The notes beneath the pieces were generated by a model. That model ran no database searches. It had not been told where the DNA came from and saw only the letters and a program-made list of their open reading frames with translations. Below are positions 42,797 to 51,769 of a stretch of 64,000 nt of DNA, piece after piece. The DNA is from Aeromicrobium sp. IC_218 (lineage in GTDB: Bacteria > Actinomycetota > Actinomycetes > Propionibacteriales > Nocardioidaceae), in assembly GCF_004336805.1 (NCBI RefSeq), contig NZ_SJXM01000001.1:248001-312000 (forward strand), read 5' to 3'. Made by a program: the position numbers and the translations under genes. Positions within the stretch are counted from its first letter, which is position 1; every line of letters starts with the position of its first letter.

Positions 42797-43575
42797 CGGT
42801 CGTCGTGGCCTACAGCGCCGACGAGCTGGGACGGGTGGCGCTCGAGCACGGGCTCGTGCAGGCCCGCGAGCGCGGCACCCGGCTGCTCGTGGTGAACGTG
42901 ACGCGCGGTGACGCGTACGTCGACAAGCAGTTCGCCTCCGAGGAGGCGATGGCCGAGCTGCGCCAGCGCCTGGCCGACACCGGCGTCGACGCCGAGGTCC
43001 GCCAGGACATCGTCACGGACGTCGCCGGCGGACTGGTCGAGGTCGCCCGCGGTACCGACCTGCTCGTCGTGGGCGTCCGGCACCGCAGCCCGGTCGGCAA
43101 GATGCTGCTGGGCAGCGTCACGCAGTCGGTGCTGCTCGACGCGGACGTCCCGGTGCTCGCCGTCTCGTCGCCGCCCGCCGCGGCGGCGGACGCGCCGGTC
43201 GTCGTGGCGTACCGCGACGACGAGCCCGGTCGCGCCGCCCTGGCGTACGCGGCGCAGGAGGCGACCCGCTCGGGCCGGCGCCTGCTGCTCGCCCACGTCG
43301 ACAGCGGTGACACCGACGCCCGCACCGTGGCCGAGGACGACCTCGTCGAGGCCGTCCGCCAGCTCGACGAGCAGGGCGTCGCCGCCGAGCTGGTGCCGCT
43401 GCGCGACCGCGACGTCGCCGGGGCCGTGCAGCAGCTGGTCGACGACCGGCACGCGGGCCTCCTGGTGCTCGGCGTCCGCCACCGCACGCCCGTGGGCAAG
43501 ATGCTCATGGGCAGCGTCGCCCAGCGGCTCATCCTCGACCTCGAGGTGCCGGTCGCGGCGGTCAAGCCCCGCTAG
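42793..43575 (+). CDS. Tandem-domain universal stress protein
   Basis: 260 residues made of two UspA domains (1-130 and 135-258). Each ends with the ATP-binding pattern [15 protein letters not shown] / [15 protein letters not shown] followed by LxxDxxVPVxAV. ATGA overlap with tctA shows translational coupling to the tricarboxylate transporter. Pairing of Usp with Tct systems recurs in actinobacteria; it may tune transport by ATP or c-di-nucleotide status, which is speculative. Followed by a terminator. Confidence 0.88.
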   Translation: MTVVVAYSADELGRVALEHGLVQARERGTRLLVVNVTRGDAYVDKQFASEEAMAELRQRLADTGVDAEVRQDIVTDVAGGLVEVARGTDLLVVGVRHRSPVGKMLLGSVTQSVLLDADVPVLAVSSPPAAAADAPVVVAYRDDEPGRAALAYAAQEATRSGRRLLLAHVDSGDTDARTVAEDDLVEAVRQLDEQGVAAELVPLRDRDVAGAVQQLVDDRHAGLLVLGVRHRTPVGKMLMGSVAQRLILDLEVPVAAVKPR

Positions 43576-43582
43576 CGAGACG

Positions 43583-43617
43583 GTGCGCCGCCTGCCTACA
43601 TGAGCAGGCGGCGGCAC
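43583..43617. terminator. Terminator of the tct operon
   Basis: GTGCGCCGCCTGC (43583-43595) pairs with GCAGGCGGCGGCAC (43604-43617) with one bulged G and an 8-nt loop, 8 bp after the usp stop. Confidence 0.7.
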
Positions 43618-43642
43618 CCGTCCGCCGGAGGGGGAGGTGCCC

Positions 43643-44092
43643 ATGCCGGTCGGACGTCGTCCGGGCCTCGGGGTCCTGGTCGTGGCGGTGATGGTGGTGA
43701 CCGGCTGCTCCGGGCCGGGCGGTAGGGCGGACGGTCGGTCCGACCCGGTGACCCGGGCGCTCACCCCCACCCGGTCCGACGCGGCCGGCACCTGGGGCGA
43801 CCCGACCGGCCCGCGGGCTCGCGGCGCGCTCGCGGCCGTGCTCGATCCCGCCGGGCCCGCGACCGTCCTCGACGGCTGCAACACCACCCGCTCGTCGTCT
43901 TGGCGGCTGCACTCGGACGGCACGCTCGTCCTCGCCGACGACGCGATCACGACCCTGATCGGCTGCCCGTGGCCGGTCCCGACGACGTTCCGGCTGGACG
44001 GTGCCGAGCTCGTGGGCGCGGCGGACGACGGCCGGACGTGGCGGGTCCGCCGCACGTCCGTCCTGCCGGTCGACCCGGACCGCCTCCGGTAG
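43643..44092 (+). CDS. META/HslJ-like lipoprotein
   Basis: 149 residues from ATG 43643 (GGGGAGG 5 nt upstream). Lipobox VTGC (Cys ~20). The mature part (AGTWGDP..., LDGCNTTRSSSWRLHSDGTLVLADDAITTLIGCPW) follows the META-domain pattern of a GCN motif and a later TxxGCP, as in HslJ-type proteins, which are often surface lipoproteins linked to stress. Between two terminators, so likely monocistronic. Confidence 0.65.
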   Translation: MPVGRRPGLGVLVVAVMVVTGCSGPGGRADGRSDPVTRALTPTRSDAAGTWGDPTGPRARGALAAVLDPAGPATVLDGCNTTRSSSWRLHSDGTLVLADDAITTLIGCPWPVPTTFRLDGAELVGAADDGRTWRVRRTSVLPVDPDRLR

Positions 44093-44123
44093 GGACCTCC
44101 CGTGGACGACCCGCACGCGACGC

Positions 44124-44152
44124 GGCCGGACCTCCCCCCAGGAGGTCCGGCC
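44124..44152. terminator. Bidirectional terminator
   Basis: GGCCGGACCTCC (44124-44135) pairs perfectly with GGAGGTCCGGCC (44141-44152) over 12 bp around CCCCA, between the convergent META lipoprotein and TauD-like genes. Confidence 0.75.
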
Positions 44153-44163
44153 GGCTCGATGGG

Positions 44164-45102
44164 TCAGGCGACGTCGGAGAAGTGCGACGCGTCGCCCTGG
44201 CGAGTGCTGGACGGGATGCCGTCGACGCTGGCCGGCACGTCCCCGGCGATCGTGATGCGGTGCAGCAGGCGCTTCTGGTCGCCGTAGTCGGCGACGCCGT
44301 AGTGCTGCGTGGCGCGGTTGTCCCAGATCGCCACGTCGCCCGGCGACCAGCTCCAGCGCACGGTGTTCTCCAGCTGGGTGACCGCCCGCTGCAGCAGCTC
44401 GAACAGCGCGTCGGAGTCGCGGCTGCTCAGCCCGACTAGCCGCTTGACGAAGTGCCCGAGCACGAGCACGCGCTCGCCGGTCTCGGGGTGGATGCGCACG
44501 ACCGGGTGCTCGGTCTCGAAGACCTGCGAGCGGAACTCGTCCCGGTAGGCCTGCTCCTTGACGTCGACGCCGCCGATGCGCTGCTCGTCGCGCTCGGCCA
44601 CGTAGTCGTAGAGGTTGGTGTGCACGGCCCACAGCCGCTCGACGAGCGCCTTGAGCGCCGGGTGCAGGCCGGAGTACGCGGTGGCCGTGTTGGCCCAGAC
44701 GGTGCTGCCGCCGTACGGGGGCAGCTCGATCGCGCGCAGGATGCTGATCGCCGGGATGCGGTCGACGAACGTGACGTCGGAGTGCCAGCTGTTGGCCTTG
44801 CCGTGCTCGGAGTCGATGGGCAGGACGGCCCCGGCCTCGCCTCGCACCGTCGGGTGCGGCGCCGTGGGCGTCCCCAGCAGGCTGGCGAACGCGTGCTGGC
44901 CGGCGTCGTCGAGGTGGTCCTGACCGCTCAGGAAGACGACCTTGTGCTCGAGCAGGGCCCGGCGCACCTCCGCGACCACCTCCGGAGCGAGGTCGCCGCC
45001 GAGGCGGACGCCCTCGATGCGGGCGCCGATGCGCTCGCCGGTGCGGTGGACGGCGACGTGCTCGTAGCCGGACGTCGTGGGTCGGGTCTCGGTGATGGTC
45101 AT
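44164..45102 (-). CDS. TauD/TfdA-family 2-oxoglutarate/Fe(II) dioxygenase
   Basis: 312 residues from ATG 45102 (GGAGG 8 nt upstream). The facial triad is visible: HxD in [12 protein letters not shown] (~106-117), the distal His in [25 protein letters not shown], and the 2-oxoglutarate Arg in [20 protein letters not shown] is typical of taurine and alkyl-sulfate dioxygenases. Oxidises the carbon next to a sulfonate or sulfate group, releasing sulfite or sulfate. Divergent from an Ssu-like importer operon, which supports organosulfur use. The exact substrate is open. Confidence 0.9.
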   Translation of the reverse strand: MTITETRPTTSGYEHVAVHRTGERIGARIEGVRLGGDLAPEVVAEVRRALLEHKVVFLSGQDHLDDAGQHAFASLLGTPTAPHPTVRGEAGAVLPIDSEHGKANSWHSDVTFVDRIPAISILRAIELPPYGGSTVWANTATAYSGLHPALKALVERLWAVHTNLYDYVAERDEQRIGGVDVKEQAYRDEFRSQVFETEHPVVRIHPETGERVLVLGHFVKRLVGLSSRDSDALFELLQRAVTQLENTVRWSWSPGDVAIWDNRATQHYGVADYGDQKRLLHRITIAGDVPASVDGIPSSTRQGDASHFSDVA

Positions 45103-45178
45103 GCGGGACACCTCCGGTCGGATCGATGGGATGGCTCCACCGTCCGGGCCCGGCCGGGTGCGCCGACGACCGCTCGCT

Positions 45179-45273
45179 GCGTGAGACGGCGCCAGTGGGA
45201 AGGCTCCGGGCGCTATCCACGCGGGCCCGCGCGACTACGCCCCGCCCCCGGCGTCGTCCAGCCCGTCTCACGC
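45179..45273. promoter_or_regulatory. Long-range inverted repeat in the organosulfur divergent region
   Basis: GCGTGAGACGG (45179-45189) and CCGTCTCACGC (45263-45273) are perfect 11-bp inverted copies 73 nt apart in the 250-bp gap between the TauD-like gene and the importer operon. They could be paired operator sites for a looping or dimeric regulator, or the base stem of an RNA. I do not recognise a known riboswitch. Confidence 0.4.
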
Positions 45274-45352
45274 GACGAGCAGGCCGCGGCGGACGCTGCC
45301 GGCTTCCTACGTTCGACGAGTCCGCAGAGCCGACTCGAACCAGGAGCCACCG

Positions 45353-46165
45353 ATGTCCCAGCCCAAGCTCCGGCTGCGCGAGGTCCGCAAGGAGTTCGCC
45401 CACCGCGGCGACACCTTCGTCGCCCTCGCCGACGCCACCCTCGACGTCCGCCCCGGCGAGCTGCTCGCCGTGGTCGGGCCCAGCGGCTGCGGCAAGTCCA
45501 CGCTGCTGGACCTGCTCGGCGGACTGACCACCCCGTCGTCCGGCGAGATCCTGCTGGACGGCCGACCGGTCACCGGCCCGGGCCTGGACCGCGGCATCGT
45601 GTTCCAGCAGTACGCGCTGCTGCCGTGGCGCACCGCGCAGGGCAACGTCGAGCTCGGCCTCGAGGCGAAGGGCCTGCCGCGCGCCGAGCGTCGCGAGACA
45701 GCGCGCCGCTTCCTCGACCTCGTCGGGCTCGGCGGCTTCGCCGACCGGTACCCGCACGAGCTGTCCGGTGGCATGAAGCAGCGGGTGGCCATCGCCCGCA
45801 GCCTGGCCTTCGAGCCGGACGTCCTGCTCATGGACGAGCCGTTCGCCGCGCTCGACGCCCAGACCCGCGAGTCGCTGCAGGACGAGCTGCTCCGGATCTG
45901 GCGCGCCACCGGCGCCACGATCGTCTTCATCACCCACGGCATCGACGAGGCCGTGTACCTCGGCCAGCGCGTGGCCGTCATGACGTCGCGGCCCGGCCGC
46001 ATCAAGGCGGTGGTGGACGTCGACCTGGACGTCTCCGCCCCCGACGTCCGCTCCACCGACGCCTTCGGCGCCTACCGCCACCGGATCTGGAGCCTGCTGC
46101 AGGACGAGGTCGTCCGCGCCCAGCAGCACGAGCTCGCCCCTCGAGAGGACCTCGCCCATGTCTGA
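45353..46165 (+). CDS. ABC transporter ATP-binding protein (SsuB/TauB type)
   Basis: 270 residues. Walker A GPSGCGKST (~44-52), Q-loop VFQQYALLPW, signature LSGGMKQR, Walker B VLLMDEPFAALDAQTR and H-loop FITHGIDEAVYL place it in the nitrate/sulfonate/taurine importer group. Overlaps the permease gene by 8 nt. Operon order is ATPase-permease-monooxygenase-MFS-binding protein-flavin reductase. Confidence 0.93.
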   Translation: MSQPKLRLREVRKEFAHRGDTFVALADATLDVRPGELLAVVGPSGCGKSTLLDLLGGLTTPSSGEILLDGRPVTGPGLDRGIVFQQYALLPWRTAQGNVELGLEAKGLPRAERRETARRFLDLVGLGGFADRYPHELSGGMKQRVAIARSLAFEPDVLLMDEPFAALDAQTRESLQDELLRIWRATGATIVFITHGIDEAVYLGQRVAVMTSRPGRIKAVVDVDLDVSAPDVRSTDAFGAYRHRIWSLLQDEVVRAQQHELAPREDLAHV

Positions 46166-47018
46166 CCTGCTCCTGCGCCAGCGCGCCCACGCCCGTCCCG
46201 CCGAGGCTCCGGCCGAGCCGGCCGTGCTCGTCCCGCCGCGGGCCGCCCACGCCGTCCGCCGGGCCGGACGCCTCGCGGTCGCCGTCGGCCTGCGGTCGGT
46301 CGCGGTCGTCGCCTTCCTGCTGCTGTGGGAGGTCGCGCCGCGGATCGGGCTGGTGGACCCGGTCTTCCTCCCGCCGCTCAGCGAGGTGCTCGCCACCACC
46401 CGCGACCTCGCGGCGTCGGGCCAGCTCGGCGAGCACGTGCGGGCCAGCCTGGTCCGCGCCGGCAGCGGCTTCGGCATCGCGGTGGTCGCGGCCATCCCGC
46501 TCGGCCTGCTCATCGGCTGGTACCGGACGGTCTCCACCGTCCTGAGCCCGATCCTGGAGGCGTTCCGGAACACGGCCGCCCTGGCGCTGCTGCCGGTGTT
46601 CGTGCTGGTGCTCGGCATCGGCGAGACGTCCAAGATCGCGTTGGTCGCGTTCGCGTCGTTCTTCCCGATCCTGCTGAACACGATCTCCGGCGTCCGCACC
46701 GTCGACCCGTTGCTCGTGCGGTCGGCCCGCTCGCTCGGGCTCTCCCCGCTGCGGCTGTTCCAGAAGGTGATCCTGCCGTCGGCCGTCCCGACCATCTTCA
46801 CGGGCCTGCGCATGGCCGGCGCCGCGTCGGTGCTGGTGCTGGTCGCCGCCGAGATGATCGGCGCCCAGGCCGGGCTCGGCTATCTGATCAACGCCGCCCA
46901 GCTGAACTTCCAGATCCCCGAGATGTACGCCGGGATCCTCACGATCTCGGTCATCGGGATCGTCGTGAACTACGTCCTCCTGGCCGCCGAGCGCCGGTTC
47001 TCGCGCTGGCGCGCCTGA
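46158..47018 (+). CDS. ABC transporter permease (SsuC/TauC type)
   Basis: 286 residues with about six membrane helices and the EAA-type loop VRSARSLGLSPLRLFQKVILPSAVPTIFTGLRMA (about 197-230), as in sulfonate/nitrate permeases. FLPPLSEVLATTRDL near the N-terminus is also typical. A ~35-residue N-terminal extension precedes the first helix. Coupled to the ATPase gene by overlap. Confidence 0.93.
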   Translation: MSDLLLRQRAHARPAEAPAEPAVLVPPRAAHAVRRAGRLAVAVGLRSVAVVAFLLLWEVAPRIGLVDPVFLPPLSEVLATTRDLAASGQLGEHVRASLVRAGSGFGIAVVAAIPLGLLIGWYRTVSTVLSPILEAFRNTAALALLPVFVLVLGIGETSKIALVAFASFFPILLNTISGVRTVDPLLVRSARSLGLSPLRLFQKVILPSAVPTIFTGLRMAGAASVLVLVAAEMIGAQAGLGYLINAAQLNFQIPEMYAGILTISVIGIVVNYVLLAAERRFSRWRA

Positions 47019-47051
47019 CCCCTTCTTCCCACCTCGACGAGGAGCACTCCC

Positions 47052-48380
47052 ATGCCCAAGCCCTTCCACCTCAACGCCTTCCTCATGGGCGTCGGCCACC
47101 ACGAGGCCGCCTGGCGCCACCCGCGCACGAACGCCGCGGACGTGCTGGACGTGCGCCACTTCCAGCGCCTCGCGCAGGTCGCCGAGCGCGGCCGCCTGGA
47201 CTCGATCTTCTTCGCCGACGGGCTGGCCGTCGGGCCGCGTGTGGCCCACAACGTCCAGCAGGTCTTCGAGCCGATCACCCTTCTGTCGGCCATCTCCGCC
47301 GTGACCGACCGCATCGGGCTCATCGCCACGGCGTCGACCAGCTACAACGACCCGTACACGCTGGCCCGCAAGTTCGCCTCGCTCGACCACCTCTCCGCCG
47401 GCCGGGGCGGCTGGAACATCGTCACGTCCGCTGGTGCGGCCGAGGCGGCCAACTACGGGCTCGACGGCACGCCCGAGCACGCCAAGCGGTACGCCCGTGC
47501 CGACGAGTTCGTCGAGGTCGTCGAGCGGCTCTGGGAGTCCTGGGACGCCGACGCCGTCGTGCTGGACGAGGAGGGCGGCTGGTTCACCCGGCCCGACAGC
47601 GTCCACGAGGTCGCCCACGAGGGGGAGCACTTCCGGGTCGCCGGACCGCTCAACGTGCCGCGGAGCCCGCAGGGCCGTCCGCTGCTCGTCCAGGCCGGCT
47701 CGTCCGAGGCCGGCAAGGAGTTCGCCGCCCGGTACGCCGAGGCCGTGTTCACCGCGCAGCGCACGATCGAGGAGGGCCGCGACTTCTACCGCGACCTCAA
47801 GGCCCGGCTCGCCGCGCACGGCCGCTCCGCCGACGAGCTCAAGGTGCTGCCCGGCATCGTCCCGTTCATCGCCGCCACCGAGGCCGAGGCGCGCGAGCTG
47901 GAGGAGGAGTTCACCCGGCTCATCTCGCCGGCCTACGCGCTCAGCCAGCTCTCGCAGATGCTCGGCGTCGAGCTGAGCGAGGCCGACCTGGACGGCCCGC
48001 TGCCGGCGCTGCCGGACGTGTCCAGCATCGAGACCAACAAGAGCCGCTTCGAGCTGGTGAAGGCGCTCGGCGCCGACGGACGCACCACGGTGCGTGAGGT
48101 CGTGGCCAAGCTCGGCGGCGGCCGCGGGCACCGGACGTTCGCCGGCACGCCCGAGCAGGTCGCCGACGACCTGGTCGCCTGGGTCGAGGGCGGCGCCGCC
48201 GACGGATTCAACGTCATGGCGCCCTACCTGCCCGGCGGCCTGGAGGTCTTCGTCGACGAGGTCGTCCCGATCCTGCAGGAGCGCGGCTACTTCCGCACCG
48301 AGTACGAGGCGACCACGCTGCGTGGCCACTACGGCCTGCTGGAGCCCGCCGAGCAGGACGAGCGTGCCGTCGTCGCCTGA
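47052..48380 (+). CDS. FMN-dependent monooxygenase, NtaA/SnaA/DszA family
   Basis: 442 residues, bacterial luciferase-like barrel. FHLNAFLMGVGHHEAAWRHP and LAQVAERGRLDSIFFADGLA at the N-terminus, LSAGRGGWNIVTSAGAAEAANYG in the middle, and LLVQAGSSEAGKEFAARYAEAVFTAQ are those of the NtaA/SoxA(DszA)/sulfone-monooxygenase group, which use FMNH2 from a separate reductase. A reductase is encoded at 50669. Organosulfur (sulfone or sulfonate) oxidation is favoured over nitrilotriacetate by the neighbouring Ssu/TauD genes. Confidence 0.9.
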   Translation: MPKPFHLNAFLMGVGHHEAAWRHPRTNAADVLDVRHFQRLAQVAERGRLDSIFFADGLAVGPRVAHNVQQVFEPITLLSAISAVTDRIGLIATASTSYNDPYTLARKFASLDHLSAGRGGWNIVTSAGAAEAANYGLDGTPEHAKRYARADEFVEVVERLWESWDADAVVLDEEGGWFTRPDSVHEVAHEGEHFRVAGPLNVPRSPQGRPLLVQAGSSEAGKEFAARYAEAVFTAQRTIEEGRDFYRDLKARLAAHGRSADELKVLPGIVPFIAATEAEARELEEEFTRLISPAYALSQLSQMLGVELSEADLDGPLPALPDVSSIETNKSRFELVKALGADGRTTVREVVAKLGGGRGHRTFAGTPEQVADDLVAWVEGGAADGFNVMAPYLPGGLEVFVDEVVPILQERGYFRTEYEATTLRGHYGLLEPAEQDERAVVA

Positions 48381-49596
48381 GGTCGTCTCGTTGCGCTCGC
48401 TCGCGCCGACGGTCTACGTGCCGGCCGCGGTCTACGGGCTGGGGCAGGGCGCGGCCGCCCCGGTCATCGCGCTGACGGCGCGCGACCTGGGGGCGTCCGT
48501 CCCGCTCGCCGGCCTCATGGTCGCGTTGTGGGGCCTGGGCCAGGTGCTCGGCGACCTGCCCGCCGGTCGGTTCGTCGGACGGGTCGGCGAGCGGATCGCC
48601 ATCGTCGCCGCCAGCGTCGTCGGCGGCGTGGGCGTGCTGCTGGCCCTCGTCGCGCCGCATGTCGGCGTGCTCGCGGTCGGCCTCGTGCTGACCGGCCTGG
48701 CGAACGCCGTGTGGGGCCTGGCGCGGATGAGCTACCTGTCCGAGGCGGTGCCGCTGGCCCGCCGGGCGCAGGCGATGTCGCTGTTCGGTGGCGCCATGCG
48801 TCTGGGTTTCTTCGTCGGCCCGCTGCTCGGGGCGGCCGTGATCGTCGCGGTCGGCACGCAGGGCGGCTTCGTCGTCCAGCTCGTCGCGATCGTCATGTCG
48901 GGCGCCCTCATGGCGCGGCTCCCGGACCCGCCGAGCCGCCGCGCTGTGTCCGTCGACGCCGTGCAGCGGCTCGGGCAGGTCGTCGCCCAGCACCGGCGCC
49001 TGCTGGTGACGCTGGGCACCGGGTCGTTGCTCATGGGCGCGGCCCGGGCGGCCCGCGACGCCGTGCTGCCGCTGTGGGGCGACCACCTCGGCCTGGAGGC
49101 GGCCACGGTCAGCCTGGTGTTCGGCCTCGGCGCCCTCGTGGACGTCGTGTGCTCCTACCCGGCCGGCTGGTTGATGGACCGGCACGGACGCGCCTGGGTC
49201 GCGGTGCCCTCGCTCGTCCTCATGGCCGTGGCCTACCTCGGGCTGCCGCTCGCGACCGGGCTGACCGGGTTCGTCGTCGCGGCCCTCGTGCTCGGCGTCG
49301 GGAACGGCCTCGGCAACGGCGTGATCATGACGCTCGGCGCCGACACCGCGCCGCCGGGCACCCGGGCCGAGTTCCTGGCCGCCTGGCGACTCACCCACGA
49401 CCTCGGCTTCCTCGCCGGGCCGCTCGGCATCGCCGGTGCGGCCGCGACCGCCCCGCTCCTGGCGGCGCCGCTGAGCATGGCCGCCGTCGCCGGGGGCGGC
49501 GCGGTGCTCATGGCCCGCTACATCCCGCGCTACGCGGTCACCCCTGTCCGTCACCGACCCCTCGACCGGCCCGTGCCGGTCGTCCCCGAGTCCTGA
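48364..49596 (+). CDS. MFS transporter
   Basis: 410 residues, 12 predicted helices with the MFS inter-domain organisation; GRFVGRVGERIAIVAAS after TM2 resembles motif A (G-x-x-x-D-R-x-G-x-R/K), and LMDRHGRAWVAVPSLVL its second-half copy. Starts at GTG 48364 inside the end of the monooxygenase gene (17-nt overlap, AGGA upstream). A secondary carrier inside an ABC-importer operon is unusual; it could export sulfite or a product, or take up a related compound. Confidence 0.88.
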   Translation: MPSSPEVVSLRSLAPTVYVPAAVYGLGQGAAAPVIALTARDLGASVPLAGLMVALWGLGQVLGDLPAGRFVGRVGERIAIVAASVVGGVGVLLALVAPHVGVLAVGLVLTGLANAVWGLARMSYLSEAVPLARRAQAMSLFGGAMRLGFFVGPLLGAAVIVAVGTQGGFVVQLVAIVMSGALMARLPDPPSRRAVSVDAVQRLGQVVAQHRRLLVTLGTGSLLMGAARAARDAVLPLWGDHLGLEAATVSLVFGLGALVDVVCSYPAGWLMDRHGRAWVAVPSLVLMAVAYLGLPLATGLTGFVVAALVLGVGNGLGNGVIMTLGADTAPPGTRAEFLAAWRLTHDLGFLAGPLGIAGAAATAPLLAAPLSMAAVAGGGAVLMARYIPRYAVTPVRHRPLDRPVPVVPES

Positions 49597-49616
49597 AACC
49601 CACGAGGAGAGACACC

Positions 49617-50672
49617 ATGTCCCTGCGATCCCTGACCAGGCCCGCGGCCGCCGCCGCGTCCGTCCTGCTGCTCGGAGCCCTCGCGGCCTGCGGCGGTGGT
49701 GCCGGCGCCACCGCGGCCGACGGCTCCACCACGCTGCGCTACCAAGGCACGCCCAGCGCCGTGCAGTTCCCCGAGCTGGCCGCGGACCTCGGCTACTTCG
49801 AGAAGGTCGAGCTGGAGTGGACGTCCGACACCACGAGCGGACCCACCAGCATCCAGAACGTCGCCACGGGCCAGAGCGACTTCGGCTCGGCCTTCAACGG
49901 CGCCGTGGTCAAGCTGGCCGACGCCGGCGCCCCGATCACCGCGGTGGTCGACAGCTACGGCGCGGACGACGAGACGTTCACCGGCTACTACTCGCTGGAG
50001 TCGTCGGACATCCGGACGGCCGAGGACCTCATCGGCAAGAAGGTCGGCATGAACACGCTCGGCGCCCACCACGAGTCGATCACCCGCGAGTGGCTGTCCC
50101 AGCAGGGTCTGAGCGAGGCCGAGATCGAGAAGGTCGAGCTCACCGTCGTGCCGCCGGTCAACACCGAGCAGGCGCTGCGCAAGGGGCAGATCGACGTCGC
50201 CGCGCTGGGCGGGCTGTTCCGCGACCAGGCGCTCTCCCGCGGCGGGCTGCGCCAGCTGTACGCCGACAAGGACCTGTACGACACGTTCAGCTACGGCACC
50301 TACGTCGTCCGCGACGACCTGCTGAAGAAGAACCCCGAGGCGGTGAAGGACTTCACCCAGGGCGTCGCCCGCGCCATCCGCTGGGCCCAGGTCACGCCGC
50401 GCGAGGAGGTCGTCGCGCGCTACAAGAAGATCATCACCGAGCGGGGCCGAGCCGGTGAGGACCCGTCGATCGCCGACTTCTACAAGAGCTCGGGCATCCC
50501 CGTGCCCGGCGGCGTCATCCAGGAGGACGAGATCAGCATCTGGGCCGACTGGCTCCAGCGGACCGGCCAGCTGGAGAACGACGACGTCGACGTGAAGGAG
50601 CTCTTCACCAACGAGTTCAACCCCTACGCGAACGGCGAGCTCGAGCCCGACGCGGGACCGGAGGCATCATGA
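49617..50672 (+). CDS. Sulfonate-type ABC transporter substrate-binding lipoprotein (SsuA-like)
   Basis: 351 residues, ATG 49617 with GAGGAGAG 6-13 nt upstream. Lipobox LAAC (Cys ~25). PBP2 fold of the SsuA/nitrate/thiamine group: LRYQGTPSAVQFPELAADLGYF, TSIQNVATGQSDFGSAFNGAVVKL, DLIGKKVGMNTLGAHHESITREWL and VNTEQALRKGQIDVAALGG. Receptor for the importer encoded at 45353-47018, separated from it by two other genes. ATGA overlap with the flavin reductase. Confidence 0.9.
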   Translation: MSLRSLTRPAAAAASVLLLGALAACGGGAGATAADGSTTLRYQGTPSAVQFPELAADLGYFEKVELEWTSDTTSGPTSIQNVATGQSDFGSAFNGAVVKLADAGAPITAVVDSYGADDETFTGYYSLESSDIRTAEDLIGKKVGMNTLGAHHESITREWLSQQGLSEAEIEKVELTVVPPVNTEQALRKGQIDVAALGGLFRDQALSRGGLRQLYADKDLYDTFSYGTYVVRDDLLKKNPEAVKDFTQGVARAIRWAQVTPREEVVARYKKIITERGRAGEDPSIADFYKSSGIPVPGGVIQEDEISIWADWLQRTGQLENDDVDVKELFTNEFNPYANGELEPDAGPEAS

Positions 50673-51169
50673 CGGCGACCGTCCAGCACACCCCCGACAC
50701 CCGGCTCCAGCAGGACTTCCGGGCTGCGATGGGCAACGTCGCCGGCGGCGTCGTCGTGGCCACCACGCAGGACGAGCGGGGCCCGCACGGCACCACGGTG
50801 AGCGCCTTCACCTCGCTGTCGATCGAGCCGCCCATGGTGCTCGTCGCCCTGGACGTCCGCTCGTCCCTGCTCGACCGGCTGGGGGTGGGCAGCCCCCTGG
50901 GCGTCAACGTGCTGGCCGCCCACCAGGACCAGGTCGCCCTGCGGTTCGCGACGAAGGGCCATGACCGGTTCGCGGACGTCGGCTGGTCGTCCGACCACGG
51001 GGCGCCGGCCCTGGACGACCGCCACGCCTGGATCGCCGGCCGGGTCGCCCGGCTGGTCGAGGGCGGCGACCACGTCGTCGTGCTCGTGGACGTCGTGCAC
51101 GCGGCGGCGGGGGAGCAGGCGCCGCTGACCTACTGGCAGCGGACCTTCGGGACGCACCACGCCTTCTAG
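50669..51169 (+). CDS. Flavin reductase (FMN/NAD(P)H), partner of the monooxygenase
   Basis: 166 residues of the flavin-reductase-like split-barrel family: RAAMGNVAGGVVVATTQ, HGTTVSAFTSLSIEPPMVLVALD and a C-terminal PLTYWQRTFG. The usual role is to supply FMNH2 to two-component monooxygenases such as the one at 47052. Last gene of the organosulfur operon, joined to the binding protein gene by ATGA. Confidence 0.9.
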   Translation: MTATVQHTPDTRLQQDFRAAMGNVAGGVVVATTQDERGPHGTTVSAFTSLSIEPPMVLVALDVRSSLLDRLGVGSPLGVNVLAAHQDQVALRFATKGHDRFADVGWSSDHGAPALDDRHAWIAGRVARLVEGGDHVVVLVDVVHAAAGEQAPLTYWQRTFGTHHAF

Positions 51170-51227
51170 CCCGGCCGGCGCCGATGGTGCGGCGCACGGC
51201 CCGGCTGAGCATGATGACGTCGTGCCC

Positions 51228-51659
51228 ATGGATCGCGACTACCGCGGCGACGACGTCCCTGCCGCGGTCACCGAGGTGGACGCGGGACGCCGCAGCGTCT
51301 GGCGCGTCGCGCTGCTCGGCGCCCTGGCGCTGGCGGCCGTCTCCGCCGGGGTGGCGGCGTCGCGCGACCAGATGAGCGAGGACACGGCGGACGGATGGGT
51401 GCTCGGCATCCTGCTGATCGTGCTGCTGGTGCACCTGTGGGCGTCCCGGTGGCGCTGGTGGATGTCGGTGCCGCTGACCCTCCCGCCCGCCGTGCCGCTG
51501 ATCGTCGGGGCCGTCGACGACACCGACCTCGGCACGTCCTGCGCCGTCGTGGCCGTCGGCGCCATGGTGGCGTCCGGGACGCTCGCCCTGTGCGCGGCGG
51601 CGGCGAACCGCTGGGGCCCGGTCGAGGGCAGCCGGCTCGACGCGTTCTGGCACCTCTAG
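51228..51659 (+). CDS. Hypothetical membrane protein
   Basis: 143 residues with about four hydrophobic segments (~25-42, 55-70, 80-95, 100-120) after a charged N-terminus. No family recognised. Start uncertain: ATG 51228 or GTG 51222, neither with a clear SD. Lies at the right edge of the accessory block just before clpC. Confidence 0.55.
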   Translation: MDRDYRGDDVPAAVTEVDAGRRSVWRVALLGALALAAVSAGVAASRDQMSEDTADGWVLGILLIVLLVHLWASRWRWWMSVPLTLPPAVPLIVGAVDDTDLGTSCAVVAVGAMVASGTLALCAAAANRWGPVEGSRLDAFWHL

Positions 51660-51769
51660 CGGGCCACCGCGGACCCGCGTACGCCCACAGCGAACGCCGG
51701 AACACCGGCCCCTCGGTGACAGTTGGGTGACATAGGCGGGCACCAGGGGCGGCTCTGGAACGCCACCCA

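Noticed and set aside
45300-45352. GGTTCGAGTC on the reverse strand, resembling a tRNA T-loop
   Set aside because: No matching acceptor stem, D-arm or anticodon arm could be built around it.
45103-45352. Possible SAM-type riboswitch before the organosulfur operon
   Set aside because: None of the conserved core sequences of SAM-I, SAM-II or SAM-IV leaders could be recognised; only the 11-bp inverted pair is supported.
41005-46813. Very long frames overlapping tctA-usp (forward, from 41005) and the TauD-importer region (reverse, to 46813)
   Set aside because: Both are shadows; the real genes have motifs, SDs and overlaps that account for the same bases.
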